DNA from: Deinococcus detaillensis
Lineage (GTDB): Bacteria > Deinococcota > Deinococci > Deinococcales > Deinococcaceae
Length of the DNA stretch: 64,000 nucleotides
NCBI RefSeq assembly: GCF_007280555.1
Contig: NZ_VKDB01000003.1
Coordinates: 124,001 to 188,000 of the forward strand
Reading direction: 5' to 3'
In this document: positions 28,690-36,817 of the stretch, one piece after another
Numbering within the stretch: position 1 is the first letter of the stretch
Layout of the letters: each line of letters starts with the position of its first letter
Translations under genes and position numbers: made by a program
Notes under the pieces: generated by a model
What the model was told of the DNA's origin: nothing
The model's database searches: none
What the model saw: only the letters and a program-made list of their open reading frames with translations

Positions 28690-29238
28690 ATGAGTGATTT
28701 TTCTTTTGGAGATTCTGGTTGTGTGGACTCTGGCCCGAATGTCGGCGTGGTGATGGGAAGCCGCAGCGATTTTGAGACGATGAGCGGAGCGCTGACGCTG
28801 CTTGAGCAACTCGGGATTGCGTACGAAGTGCGGGTCCTCTCGGCCCACCGCACGCCGCAGTTGCTGGAGAGCTACGCGGCGCGGGCCGAGCGCCTGAACT
28901 TCTCGGCCATCATTGCCGGAGCGGGCGGCGCGGCCCACTTGCCGGGGATGCTGGCGGCCTTTACCCGCGTGCCGGTGCTGGGTGTGCCGGTGCAGAGTAA
29001 AGCGCTCAGCGGCCAAGATTCCCTGCTGAGCATCGTGCAGATGCCTGCCGGAATTCCGGTAGCGACCTTTGCCATCGGCCTGGCTGGAGCCAAGAACGCC
29101 GCTCTGTTCGCCGCCGCGCTGATCGCCACCACCGACCTCGCCGTGCGTGAGCGCCTGAACGCCTATCGCGTTGCTCAAACCCAGGCGGTCCTCGACGAGC
29201 CGTTTTTTGAAGGCCACCCCCAAGCTGGTGAAGGGTGA
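28690..29238 (+). CDS. purE: N5-carboxyaminoimidazole ribonucleotide mutase
   Basis: 182 residues. Class I PurE motifs [13 protein letters not shown] (substrate phosphate loop), [10 protein letters not shown] with the catalytic histidine, and [17 protein letters not shown] are intact, as is the [20 protein letters not shown] block. It converts N5-CAIR, made by PurK, into CAIR in purine synthesis. The purK start lies inside its last codons (overlap 4 bases), so both are translated together. Confidence 0.95.
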   Translation: MSDFSFGDSGCVDSGPNVGVVMGSRSDFETMSGALTLLEQLGIAYEVRVLSAHRTPQLLESYAARAERLNFSAIIAGAGGAAHLPGMLAAFTRVPVLGVPVQSKALSGQDSLLSIVQMPAGIPVATFAIGLAGAKNAALFAAALIATTDLAVRERLNAYRVAQTQAVLDEPFFEGHPQAGEG

Positions 29239-30359
29239 ACCCGCCACCATCAGCCACACTGGGCATCCTCGGCGGCGGGCAGTTGGCACAGATGTTGGCG
29301 CTCGCCGCCGTGCCGCTGGGCGTGCGGGTGGTGGTGCTGGAACCCGACCCACTCGCGCCCGCTCAGGTCTGCGCCGAACACCTGCTGGCTCCTTACAACG
29401 ATCCGGCAGGACTGGCCCGCCTCGCCGAGTGCGACGCCGTGACGCTGGAATTTGAAAACGTGTCGGTAGAAGCGCTGAGTTGGCTGGCTGGCCGGGTGCC
29501 GCTGCGTCCGGCGGGTGAACTGCTGCACCTGAGCAAGCACCGCACCCGCGAAAAAGAAGCGCTGCGCCGCGCCGGAGCTGCAACTGCGCCGTTTGTCAGC
29601 ATCGAATCGGAGAGTGATCTGGAAGGTGCGCTGGAAAAAGTCGGCGGGCGCGGCGTTCTCAAGACCTCCGAACTCGGTTATGACGGCAAAGGGCAAGTTC
29701 GGGTGTCAACGGCCGCCGAGCTACTTCCGGCGTGGAATGCGCTGGGCCGCCGCGCCTGCGTGCTGGAAGGCTGGGTGGAGTTCGCCCGCGAGGTCAGTCT
29801 GGGGGTGGCCCGCAACGCGCAGGGCCAGCTCGCTTACGGCGGCCTGATTGAAAATATCCACGTAAGTGGTGTTCTGCGCCGCAGCTTGTATTTGCCTGGC
29901 GACACTGCCAGGGCCGCTCCCGAGCCGCAAGCCCGCCGCTTGGCCCGCTCGGTGGCTGAGAATTGGGAACTCGAAGGCCTGCTGACCCTCGAATTCTTTG
30001 AACTGCCCAGCGGAAAACTGATCGTCAACGAGGTCGCGCCCCGTGTTCACAACAGCGGTCACCTGACCCAAGACGGCGGCGGCCTCAGCCAGTTTGAAGC
30101 GCAGGTGCGGGCGGCCCTCAACTGGCCGCTGCAAGACTTTGCCCCTAAGCTGCCCTGCGTAATGGTCAACATTCTGGGCTGGCCTGAAGGTCAGGAACCC
30201 GATTGGCAGGCGATTCTGAAACTGGAAGGCACGAGGCTGCATCTCTACGGCAAAGCCCACCAACCCGGACGCAAGCTCGGCCACGTCAATCTGGTGGCGC
30301 GGGAGCCGGCAGAGTTGCTGGAGAAGCTAGCGGTGTTGGAGACGCTGATTCCGCAGTAG
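29235..30359 (+). CDS. purK: N5-carboxyaminoimidazole ribonucleotide synthase
   Basis: 374-residue ATP-grasp enzyme that carboxylates AIR using ATP and bicarbonate. The N-terminal [16 protein letters not shown] is the family start, [14 protein letters not shown] the ATP-grasp glycine loop, and LTLEFFEL...[17 protein letters not shown] the Mg/AIR-binding block. GTG start at 29235 overlaps the purE stop. A terminator shared with tig follows. Confidence 0.95.
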   Translation: MNPPPSATLGILGGGQLAQMLALAAVPLGVRVVVLEPDPLAPAQVCAEHLLAPYNDPAGLARLAECDAVTLEFENVSVEALSWLAGRVPLRPAGELLHLSKHRTREKEALRRAGAATAPFVSIESESDLEGALEKVGGRGVLKTSELGYDGKGQVRVSTAAELLPAWNALGRRACVLEGWVEFAREVSLGVARNAQGQLAYGGLIENIHVSGVLRRSLYLPGDTARAAPEPQARRLARSVAENWELEGLLTLEFFELPSGKLIVNEVAPRVHNSGHLTQDGGGLSQFEAQVRAALNWPLQDFAPKLPCVMVNILGWPEGQEPDWQAILKLEGTRLHLYGKAHQPGRKLGHVNLVAREPAELLEKLAVLETLIPQ

Positions 30360-30389
30360 GGTCGGTCGGGAGTGAGGCAACCAAAAAAG

Positions 30390-30422
30390 GGGAGAAGCCG
30401 CGCTTGGCTCCTCCCACTTTTT
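30390..30422. terminator. Bidirectional terminator between purK and tig
   Basis: GGGAGAAGCC and GGCTCCTCCC (one mismatch) around a 6-base loop; followed by ACTTTTT on the plus strand and preceded by six A (30383-30388), which serve the leftward tig transcript. Confidence 0.75.
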
Positions 30423-30437
30423 GAGTTCAGCGATCAA

Positions 30438-31853
30438 TTACTCGCTCTTGGTGTCCTCGCCCTGCTCGCCTTCTGTGGCGGCTTCGGCTTGTGGCGCTTC
30501 GGTTTGGGCTTCTTCTGACGGCGCGGCGTCGCTCTCTGCTTCAACAGGCGCAATTTCAGCAGGAGCAGCAGCCTCCACTTCCGGTGCGGCGTCCGCTTCT
30601 AGCGCCTTGGCTTCCGGCTTGGGGGCCAATTGCGCCAGCGCCAGCGTCAGCGCTTTTTCGCGCAAGATGTTGGCGTAGTAGCTGTTGAGGCCGTCCGGCC
30701 CCAGTTGGGTGCGGAGTTGCTGGGCAGTCAGGTTGTTGGCCTGAGCCAGCGACAACATGGTCTGGTTAAATTCCTGATCGCTGACGCTGACCTTCGTGTC
30801 CTCGGCGAGCTGCTCGAGGGCGAGGTCGCGGCGCACGCGGCTCTCGGCGTTCTTGTCGAGATCGGCCATGAAATCGTCCAGTTTGCCCTGCTCGGTCATG
30901 AAGCTCTCGTATTCGGCCCACTTGACACCCTGACGCGACAGATCGCTCTGAATTTCTTCCATCATGGCGTCGCGGCGGCGGGTCAGCAGCGCTCCCGGGA
31001 TGTTGGTTTCCATGCCCGAGACCAAATGCTCGATGAACTCCTCGCGGCGGGCGGCTTCGCCTTCTTGCTGAGCGCGGCGGGTCAGTTCTTCTTTGAGGTC
31101 GCTTCGCAGGCGCTCTAAGCTCTCGAAGTTCAAGCTCTTGGCAAATTCGTCGCCCAGTTCCTGGCGCTGCTTGTTACGCACGTCCATGATCTTGACCTGA
31201 ACGGTGTGCTCGGGGTGCTCGTGGTCGCCGTGCTGATGGGCTGGAACGTTGATGCTCACGTCGTCGCCCTTGCTCTTGCCGGTCAGGGCTTCCTGAACAT
31301 GCGGCTCGGCCACGTCGAGATAAATCGGGTAGCTACCGCCTTCCTCGCCGGTTTCCTCGATCATCACCATGTCGTTGCCGCCAGCGGGGCGCTCGACGCT
31401 TTCAAAGGTGGCGTTGCGGTCTTGCAAATCGGTGAGGGTGCGCTCCAGCACGTCGCTGGTGATTTCCGGCGCGGCGGCGCTGAGCTGGGCCTGCTTCCAG
31501 TCGCCCAGTTTGACCTCGGGGTAGGTTTCGCCCTTGACGCTGAAATCAAACGCCTGACCGTCTTTGAGGTCGGACGGGTTGATCTCGGCGTCCACTAGGC
31601 TCAGCTTGAGTTCGCGGGCGGCCTGCGGGTAGTGAACTTGCAGCAAGCGCTCACGCACTTCATTTTCGACGTAGCCGGCTCCGACGCGCTGCTCAAGCAC
31701 CTTCTTGGGCGCTTTGCCCGGACGAAAGCCCGGTACCCGCACGTCACGGGACAGCCCCGCCCAGACTTGCTGATAAGCACGGCTCACTTCGGCTGCGGGC
31801 ACCGACGCCTTAAATTCTACTTTGTTGCCTTCTTTGCTCATCAGTTCTGCCAT
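30438..31853 (-). CDS. tig: Trigger factor (ribosome-bound chaperone, PPIase)
   Basis: 471 residues. The ribosome-binding signature GFRPGKAPKKVLEQ is at about 42-55. The FKBP-like PPIase domain (about 150-240) contains GGNDMVMIEETGEEGG, and the long helical chaperone arms follow. The final 65 residues form an Ala/Glu/Pro-rich acidic tail (for example AAPEVEAAAPAEIAPVEAES) absent from E. coli Tig. GGGAG precedes the ATG. It is downstream of two tRNA genes on the same strand but separated by a terminator. Confidence 0.93.
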   Translation of the reverse strand: MAELMSKEGNKVEFKASVPAAEVSRAYQQVWAGLSRDVRVPGFRPGKAPKKVLEQRVGAGYVENEVRERLLQVHYPQAARELKLSLVDAEINPSDLKDGQAFDFSVKGETYPEVKLGDWKQAQLSAAAPEITSDVLERTLTDLQDRNATFESVERPAGGNDMVMIEETGEEGGSYPIYLDVAEPHVQEALTGKSKGDDVSINVPAHQHGDHEHPEHTVQVKIMDVRNKQRQELGDEFAKSLNFESLERLRSDLKEELTRRAQQEGEAARREEFIEHLVSGMETNIPGALLTRRRDAMMEEIQSDLSRQGVKWAEYESFMTEQGKLDDFMADLDKNAESRVRRDLALEQLAEDTKVSVSDQEFNQTMLSLAQANNLTAQQLRTQLGPDGLNSYYANILREKALTLALAQLAPKPEAKALEADAAPEVEAAAPAEIAPVEAESDAAPSEEAQTEAPQAEAATEGEQGEDTKSE

Positions 31854-31952
31854 AAGTCTCCCGTTGTCCTGCGTCCTTTAAGTGGACGGCCTTGCTGATT
31901 TGGTGTTTGAAACTTCTCCGTGTAAAGCGAGAGTGCGTGTAATCAAAACTTC

Positions 31953-31981
31953 AAAAAAAAGTCGGCCCCATCACAGGGCCG
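31953..31981 (-). terminator. Terminator of the tRNA-His/tRNA-Leu transcript
   Basis: On the minus strand CGGCCC and GGGCCG form a 6-bp stem just after the tRNA-Leu CCA end, followed by AC and eight T. Confidence 0.75.
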
Positions 31982-31989
31982 CCTTTCTC

Positions 31990-32074
31990 TGGTGCGAGGA
32001 AAGGGACTTGAACCCTCACATCTTTCGATACCAGATCCTAAATCTGGCGCGTCTACCAGTTTCGCCATCCCCGC
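31990..32074 (-). tRNA. tRNA-Leu (anticodon UAG)
   Basis: 85 nt including an encoded CCA. Acceptor GCGGGGA pairs with the 3' TCCTCGC (one G-U). The anticodon stem CCAGA/TCTGG encloses TTTAGGA, giving anticodon TAG. A class II variable arm (TATCGAAAGATG) and the GGGTTCAAGTCCC T arm fit leucine. It lies 128 bases downstream of tRNA-His and shares its promoter. Confidence 0.93.
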
Positions 32075-32202
32075 GCTTCGTCCGCAGCCCCAACTGAGAA
32101 AGCCTGAGCCGAGTGGCGGCACTTGGAGCTTGCCGAGCTGCTAGACACCTGTCGTTCAAGTCCGTAGCCCTGACAGATTGAAAACCTGGGGGCTTGAAAC
32201 TT

Positions 32203-32280
<78 letters not shown>

Positions 32281-32338
32281 ATACCCAATTGCCTGTAAAT
32301 CAGCTGCTTTGCTTTTGGCCTGCGCCGTGAGCCTAACC

Positions 32339-32367
32339 ATGCTAAAGAATCGCTTCTCCAGTGTCAA
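32339..32367 (-). promoter_or_regulatory. Sigma-70 promoter for tRNA-His/tRNA-Leu
   Basis: On the minus strand TTGACA (32362-32367) and TAGCAT (32339-32344) are separated by 17 bases; the tRNA-His 5' end is 58 bases further. Confidence 0.7.
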
Positions 32368-32422
32368 GCGCCCGAGGCAAAGTCGACTTTATGTTCCAAC
32401 AATTTTGTGTAAAAGTAAGGTC

Positions 32423-32920
32423 ATGAACGCTGCGGCCCGTTTGCTCCTTGCCTTTTCACTTCTCAGCTCCTGTGCGGCGGCTCAAAGCGCTGCGCCCGAA
32501 ATGCCCACTGCGCCGACGCTGCCGCCTGCCGAACGCTACGGCGTGCAGTTGGGCGGTATTCCACCGTTTTTCTTGTCGGCTGGCGGATACAAAGTCCTGA
32601 CGGGTCTGGGCGCGGGGCAGCTCGAAGGGCGGGCGCTGATCAGTACGTTGGGCATTCCGACTTTTATTACCGCTCTCGGTGCTGAGGCCGATCTGCTGGC
32701 CAGTTATCCGCTCTCGGCCCACTGGAAAGTCTACGGAGGCGTGGCCGCCGCCTTCACCAGCACTTCTGTCAACAACGCAACCAATTATTTTGGTCTGGGC
32801 GGCTTGGTGGGTGTACGAAGTGGGCCGGGGCTGGGATTTTTCATCGAGGCGGGAGCGGGCACCTTTTTCGGCGGATTTACTGGCCCGTTTGGGCGCACCG
32901 GCGTGACCTACAGCTTCTAG
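32423..32920 (+). CDS. Small exported beta-rich protein, outer-membrane-like
   Basis: 165 residues. Signal peptide MNAAARLLLAFSLLSSCAAA, then a Pro-rich stretch and glycine/aromatic strands (YGVQLGGIPPFFLSAGGYKV, WKVYGGVAAAFTSTS, YFGLGGLVGVRS) ending in GVTYSF, a C-terminal phenylalanine typical of outer-membrane barrels. Length would suit an eight-stranded barrel. The start at 32423 follows TAAGG. No specific family recognised. Confidence 0.6.
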   Translation: MNAAARLLLAFSLLSSCAAAQSAAPEMPTAPTLPPAERYGVQLGGIPPFFLSAGGYKVLTGLGAGQLEGRALISTLGIPTFITALGAEADLLASYPLSAHWKVYGGVAAAFTSTSVNNATNYFGLGGLVGVRSGPGLGFFIEAGAGTFFGGFTGPFGRTGVTYSF

Positions 32921-32974
32921 GCATGACACTTTCTAGGTGGCTCTAGTCAGATGGCGCTGGGCGGTGCGGGCGGG

Positions 32975-32980
32975 TATGCT
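32975..32980 (+). promoter_or_regulatory. -10 hexamer of a leaderless promoter
   Basis: TATGCT ends 6 bases before the ATG at 32987; this decides against an upstream in-frame ATG at 32951. Confidence 0.5.
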
Positions 32981-32986
32981 CAGTTC

Positions 32987-34267
32987 ATGGCTACTGCCCA
33001 GCACGACACCTTGCCCGTCAATGATCCGCTGCGCCGCATTCAACAAGCCCTCCAAGACGCGCCTAACCCGGTGGGCGGCAGTGCAGTCGACGGCTGGCTG
33101 ATCTACGATTTTCGCGGCCTCAACCCCCACGCGGGAGCGTTGCTCAACCTGGGCGGTTCATTTCTGACGCGGCGGTATTTCGTGTGGGTGCCGACTCAGG
33201 GCCGACCTGCTTTGCTTCACCACCGCATCGAGGGCGGCACTTGGAAGCGGCTATTGGCCGGGGCCGAAGTGGACTTCATTCCTTACAGCGCCCACACCGA
33301 GTTAGATGAGCATCTGCGCCGGTTGGTGGGCGGCAAAACGGTGGCGGCCGAGTACAGTCCGCAGGCCGCCGTGCCTTACGTCAGTTACGTGGACGCCGGC
33401 ACTCTGGAGCGGATACGCGGTGCAGGCGCAGAGGTGGTGAGCAGCGCCGACTTGCTGCAAGGCTTCTTGGCGTGGAGCGCAGAAGACTTGGCCGCGCACC
33501 AGCGGGCAGTGGCTGTGTTGATGCGGGCCAAAGATATGGCGTTTGAACTGATCCACCAGCGCCTGCAAGCGGGCCAGCCGGTTACTGAGCTGGACGTTCA
33601 AGCGGTCATTGCTGGCCAGATCGAGGAAGCGGGCATGCTCAGCGGTCATCCGGTAAATGTCAGCTTCGCGGCCAACGCCGCCGACTCGCACTACGAGCCC
33701 GGCGGCGACCTCAACGCCACTTTGCAGATGGGCCAGTGCGTGCTGATCGATTTGTGGGCGCAGGAAGCGGGCCGCCCGTTTGGCGACGTGACGTGGGTGG
33801 GCTACGCGGGCGAGCCGAGCGCCGAATACAGTCAGGCCTGGCAAGCGGTGGCCGCCGCCCGCGACAAAGCGCTGGACGTGTTGCAGGAGCGCTCGGCGTC
33901 CGGCACCCTCGAAGGCTGGGAAGTCGACCGCGCTGCCCGCGACGTGATTGAGGCGGCGGGTTTGGGCGAGTTTTTCAGCCACCGGCTCGGCCACAGCCTC
34001 GGGGTGCAGATTCACGGCTCGGGAGCCAACTTGGACGACCTAGAGACGCACGACACCCGCAAGCTGCTGCCGGGCCTGTCGGTCACGGTGGAGCCGGGCG
34101 TCTACCCCGCCGAGCGCGGCTACGGCATCCGCAGCGAAGTGGACGTCCTGCTGACCGATTCGGGGCCGCTGGTGACCACGCCGGTGCAGGCTGCTCCCTT
34201 CGTGCTGGGTAGGGCGGGGGAGACGTGGGCGCAGGTGCGGGCGCGGGGTCTGGGCGAGGAAAGCTAA
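32987..34267 (+). CDS. M24-family metallopeptidase (Xaa-Pro aminopeptidase-like)
   Basis: 426 residues with a creatinase-type N-terminal domain and a pita-bread C-terminal domain. Likely metal ligands are visible: D in LIDLWAQ and D in FGDVTWVG, H in HRLGHSLGVQIHG, E in TVEPGVY and E in IRSEVDVLL. The N-terminal DPLRRIQQAL...GWLIYDFRGLNP block is shared with deinococcal proteins annotated as Xaa-Pro peptidases. Probably releases N-terminal residues preceding proline from peptides. Confidence 0.88.
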   Translation: MATAQHDTLPVNDPLRRIQQALQDAPNPVGGSAVDGWLIYDFRGLNPHAGALLNLGGSFLTRRYFVWVPTQGRPALLHHRIEGGTWKRLLAGAEVDFIPYSAHTELDEHLRRLVGGKTVAAEYSPQAAVPYVSYVDAGTLERIRGAGAEVVSSADLLQGFLAWSAEDLAAHQRAVAVLMRAKDMAFELIHQRLQAGQPVTELDVQAVIAGQIEEAGMLSGHPVNVSFAANAADSHYEPGGDLNATLQMGQCVLIDLWAQEAGRPFGDVTWVGYAGEPSAEYSQAWQAVAAARDKALDVLQERSASGTLEGWEVDRAARDVIEAAGLGEFFSHRLGHSLGVQIHGSGANLDDLETHDTRKLLPGLSVTVEPGVYPAERGYGIRSEVDVLLTDSGPLVTTPVQAAPFVLGRAGETWAQVRARGLGEES

Positions 34268-34324
34268 CTCAGGTTTGTTGACTACTCGCACGTTCAAACG
34301 GGCAGCACCCTCAGAGAAAATCAA

Positions 34325-34369
34325 GACCTCGCGCACGGTTTCAAAGCCCTCTGCGCCGAGGTCGTTTTT
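34325..34369 (+). terminator. Terminator downstream of the M24 peptidase
   Basis: GACCTCGCGCA and TGCGCCGAGGTC pair over 11 bp with one bulged C, followed by G and five T. The rest of the 34268-34585 gap shows nothing else definite. Confidence 0.65.
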
Positions 34370-34585
34370 CTATGTTTGGCGCAGGGCTTTGCCGTTTTTG
34401 GTTGCGGCGGCCTTGGGGATAAATAGTGTTGCTCGGCGGGTCAGGCTTGGCGCGGGTTTCGAGAACGACCCGATGAGCTGAGTTAAGGGTGCAAACAGAA
34501 GCTGAAAAAACAGCGGTCGTGTGGGCATTTACCCTCACCCAAATCTCGGTTTCAAGGTGGTAAGAGCGGCGTGACAGTTGCAGAG

Positions 34586-34591
34586 TAAGCT
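34586..34591 (+). promoter_or_regulatory. -10 hexamer of a leaderless promoter
   Basis: TAAGCT ends 7 bases before the ATG at 34599; this favours that ATG over the TTG at 34578. Confidence 0.45.
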
Positions 34592-34598
34592 GATTTTT

Positions 34599-35027
34599 AT
34601 GGTGTATCTCTCCATCGTCGTTGTGGTGCTGATCGTTGTGGCGCTGCTGCGCTACCCTACCTTCAAACGCAGGCAGCTCGACCGCCGCGCCGTTGTCCGC
34701 TCTGCGCGTCCGCCCGGTACGGCTGACCTTGACGATGTAGATGCCATTCGTCCCGACATTGACGCTTCATCGATGGCCTCGGCCCGCAAATCGGTCAGCC
34801 GAGATGTGCCCGACGGCGTGCTGGCCGACGCCCTGCTGGACGCCACGCCCGAGCAGATTCAGCACCTCTTCGCTGCCGTTCCCCAAGAAATTATTGCCGC
34901 CGCCGTTGGCAAGAGTAAAGACAACGTGCAGCAGGCTCCCCTTAAGGCCGAAGACCTCGCTCAACTGCGCGGTGTGGGCGACTCGGTGGACGACCTCGAA
35001 ATCTGGAGCTTTGGCGAGAAGAGCTGA
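34599..35027 (+). CDS. Membrane-anchored protein with acidic cytoplasmic domain
   Basis: 142 residues. An N-terminal membrane anchor (MVYLSIVVVVLIVVALL) is followed by a basic stop-transfer FKRRQLDRR and a soluble, helical domain (VPDGVLADALLDATPEQIQH, AVPQEIIAAAVGKSKDN, LKAEDLAQLRGVGDSVDDLE). LAQLRGVGDSVDDLEIW resembles a small helix-hairpin-helix or docking motif. No family recognised. It converges on dnaJ with 24 bases between the stops. Confidence 0.65.
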   Translation: MVYLSIVVVVLIVVALLRYPTFKRRQLDRRAVVRSARPPGTADLDDVDAIRPDIDASSMASARKSVSRDVPDGVLADALLDATPEQIQHLFAAVPQEIIAAAVGKSKDNVQQAPLKAEDLAQLRGVGDSVDDLEIWSFGEKS

Positions 35028-35051
35028 AGACGTAGAGGAGCGGCCCGCCGC

Positions 35052-35984
35052 TCAGCTTTGTGTGGTATGGCCGCTCCGCAGCGCCTTCAACTGCTCATAA
35101 AGCTGTTTTTCGGCGTCGCTCAGCTTGGCGGGCAAAACCAAATTGAGCTTGACATACAAGTCGCCCGCGCCGGTTTTGCCGGGCCAGCCTTGACCCTTGA
35201 GCCGCATCCGCCGCCCGCCGCTGGTGCCCGCCGGAATGTTCAGGCTCACGTCGCCTTTCATGGTCGGCACCCGCACGCTGCCGCCGAGCGCCGCCGTGTC
35301 TACCGGCACGTCCACGCTGGTGCTCAAGTCGCTGCCTTCCAAATCAAATTTGATGTCTTCCAACACGCGGATGGTCAGTAGCACGTCGCCGCCCCCCGGC
35401 CCCTGACCCGCCAGCCTGAGCCGAGCGCCGTCGCGGGTGCCGGCCGGAATCCGGACGGTGAGGCGTTTGCCCTCCACCTGAATGGTTTCATCTGAGCCGC
35501 TGTAGGCTTCTTGCAAAGTGACTTGCAGTTCTCCCTCCACGTTCTGGACGAACCTGCGCCCGCCGCCCATGCCCGACATCAAGTCATCGAGGTTGACCTG
35601 CGCTCCGCCGCCGCGAAAGCCGCCGCGTCCTGGTTGTCCTTGTTGACCGAACAGGCCCTGAAAAAAGTCGCTGAACTGCGAAGCGTCTACCCCGCCGTAA
35701 TCGGCGCTGGAAAATCCGCTGCCGCCGCCCGCGCCCGCTCCGCCCCAAGCTCCTGGCGGCACCTGTCCGGAATGGCCGTACTGGTCATACAGTTTGCGTT
35801 TTTCGGCGTCGGAGAGCACCGCGTAGGCCTCACCAATTTCCTTGAAGCGCTCGGAGGCCTTGTGGTCGCCCGCGTTTTTGTCGGGGTGGTACTGCTTGGC
35901 CAGCTTGCGATAAGCGCTTTTGATCTCGCCCTCAGAGGAGCTGCGCTGTACGCCGAGAACATCGTAATAGTCTTTGTAGGCCAT
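35052..35984 (-). CDS. dnaJ: DnaJ-type co-chaperone without zinc finger
   Basis: 310 residues. J domain 1-68 with the HPD motif at 33-35, a Gly/Phe-rich region (about 75-130, [20 protein letters not shown]), then directly the two C-terminal substrate-binding domains ([34 protein letters not shown]). The four CxxCxGxG repeats of classical DnaJ are missing, as in the Thermus/Deinococcus and CbpA types. AAGGAGG precedes the ATG. It stimulates DnaK ATPase and is last in the dnaK-grpE-dnaJ cluster. No dafA-like small gene follows. Confidence 0.9.
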   Translation of the reverse strand: MAYKDYYDVLGVQRSSSEGEIKSAYRKLAKQYHPDKNAGDHKASERFKEIGEAYAVLSDAEKRKLYDQYGHSGQVPPGAWGGAGAGGGSGFSSADYGGVDASQFSDFFQGLFGQQGQPGRGGFRGGGAQVNLDDLMSGMGGGRRFVQNVEGELQVTLQEAYSGSDETIQVEGKRLTVRIPAGTRDGARLRLAGQGPGGGDVLLTIRVLEDIKFDLEGSDLSTSVDVPVDTAALGGSVRVPTMKGDVSLNIPAGTSGGRRMRLKGQGWPGKTGAGDLYVKLNLVLPAKLSDAEKQLYEQLKALRSGHTTQS

Positions 35985-36063
35985 GGTGCCTCCTTCGGAA
36001 AAGCCAAAAGCGGCGGGCCATGAGCCAGCTTGATCTGTTCGCTCATCGCCCGCCGCTTACGGT

Positions 36064-36714
36064 TTACTGCTTCTTAGAAACGACAACCCGCGCGGGCCGC
36101 ACCAATTTGTCGCCCATCTTAAAGCCGAGTTCGTAGACTTGGATAATGGTGTCGTCCTCAGCGCCGGGCACCACTTGCAGCGCTTCGTGCCACTGCGGGT
36201 CAAAGTGCTCACCGACGCTGCCGGTGGCTTCCAGGCCCAGGCCTGAAAAGACGCGCAGCACGCTGGTCTGAACTGCTTGCATGCCGGGAATCAGTTTGGC
36301 GGGGTCTTCTGTGCCCATGCTCAGGGCACGCTCTAGGGCGTCGTAAATTGGCATCATGGCCTCGGCGGCTTTGGCTTTGCCCTGATCTTGTGCGCCGCTG
36401 ACATCGTCTTGGGTGCGGCGGCGGTGGCTTTCAAAGTCGGCAGCGAGGCGGCCCAAACGGCCCCTCAGATCGGCATTCTCTTTTTCCAGCTCGTCTACCT
36501 TTTCCATCTTCGCCATCATTTCCTGCACCTGGGCGAACATATTTTCGTCGAGGTCAGGCATTCCGTCCATGCCTTCTAAGCCTTCCATATCGGCGTCTTC
36601 GTCCAGCAGTTCGGTGTCGACGGGTTGAGCGCCGACGGCTTCCAAAGTCTGCTCGCCGGTTTTGGCTTCGGGTTCAAATTTCAAATTTTCGGTGTGGTCT
36701 GGTTTGTTGGTCAT
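36064..36714 (-). CDS. grpE: Nucleotide exchange factor GrpE
   Basis: 216 residues. An acidic N-terminal tail, a long coiled coil (FAQVQEMMAKMEKVDELEKE and following, to about 115) with the FESHRRRTQDD segment, and a C-terminal beta domain with HFDPQWHEALQVVPGAEDDT and YELGFKMGDKLVRPARVVVS, the conserved GrpE core. AGGAGG precedes the ATG. It exchanges ADP on DnaK and lies between dnaK and dnaJ. Confidence 0.94.
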   Translation of the reverse strand: MTNKPDHTENLKFEPEAKTGEQTLEAVGAQPVDTELLDEDADMEGLEGMDGMPDLDENMFAQVQEMMAKMEKVDELEKENADLRGRLGRLAADFESHRRRTQDDVSGAQDQGKAKAAEAMMPIYDALERALSMGTEDPAKLIPGMQAVQTSVLRVFSGLGLEATGSVGEHFDPQWHEALQVVPGAEDDTIIQVYELGFKMGDKLVRPARVVVSKKQ

Positions 36715-36817
36715 GGCTTGTCCTCCTAAGGGTGTCGGGTTTGTGAACGTAGCAAAAGCGGGATGAGCGCTGAGGGGCGTCTAACCCCGCTTCACCCATC
36801 CCGCCTGAGCTGGAACT

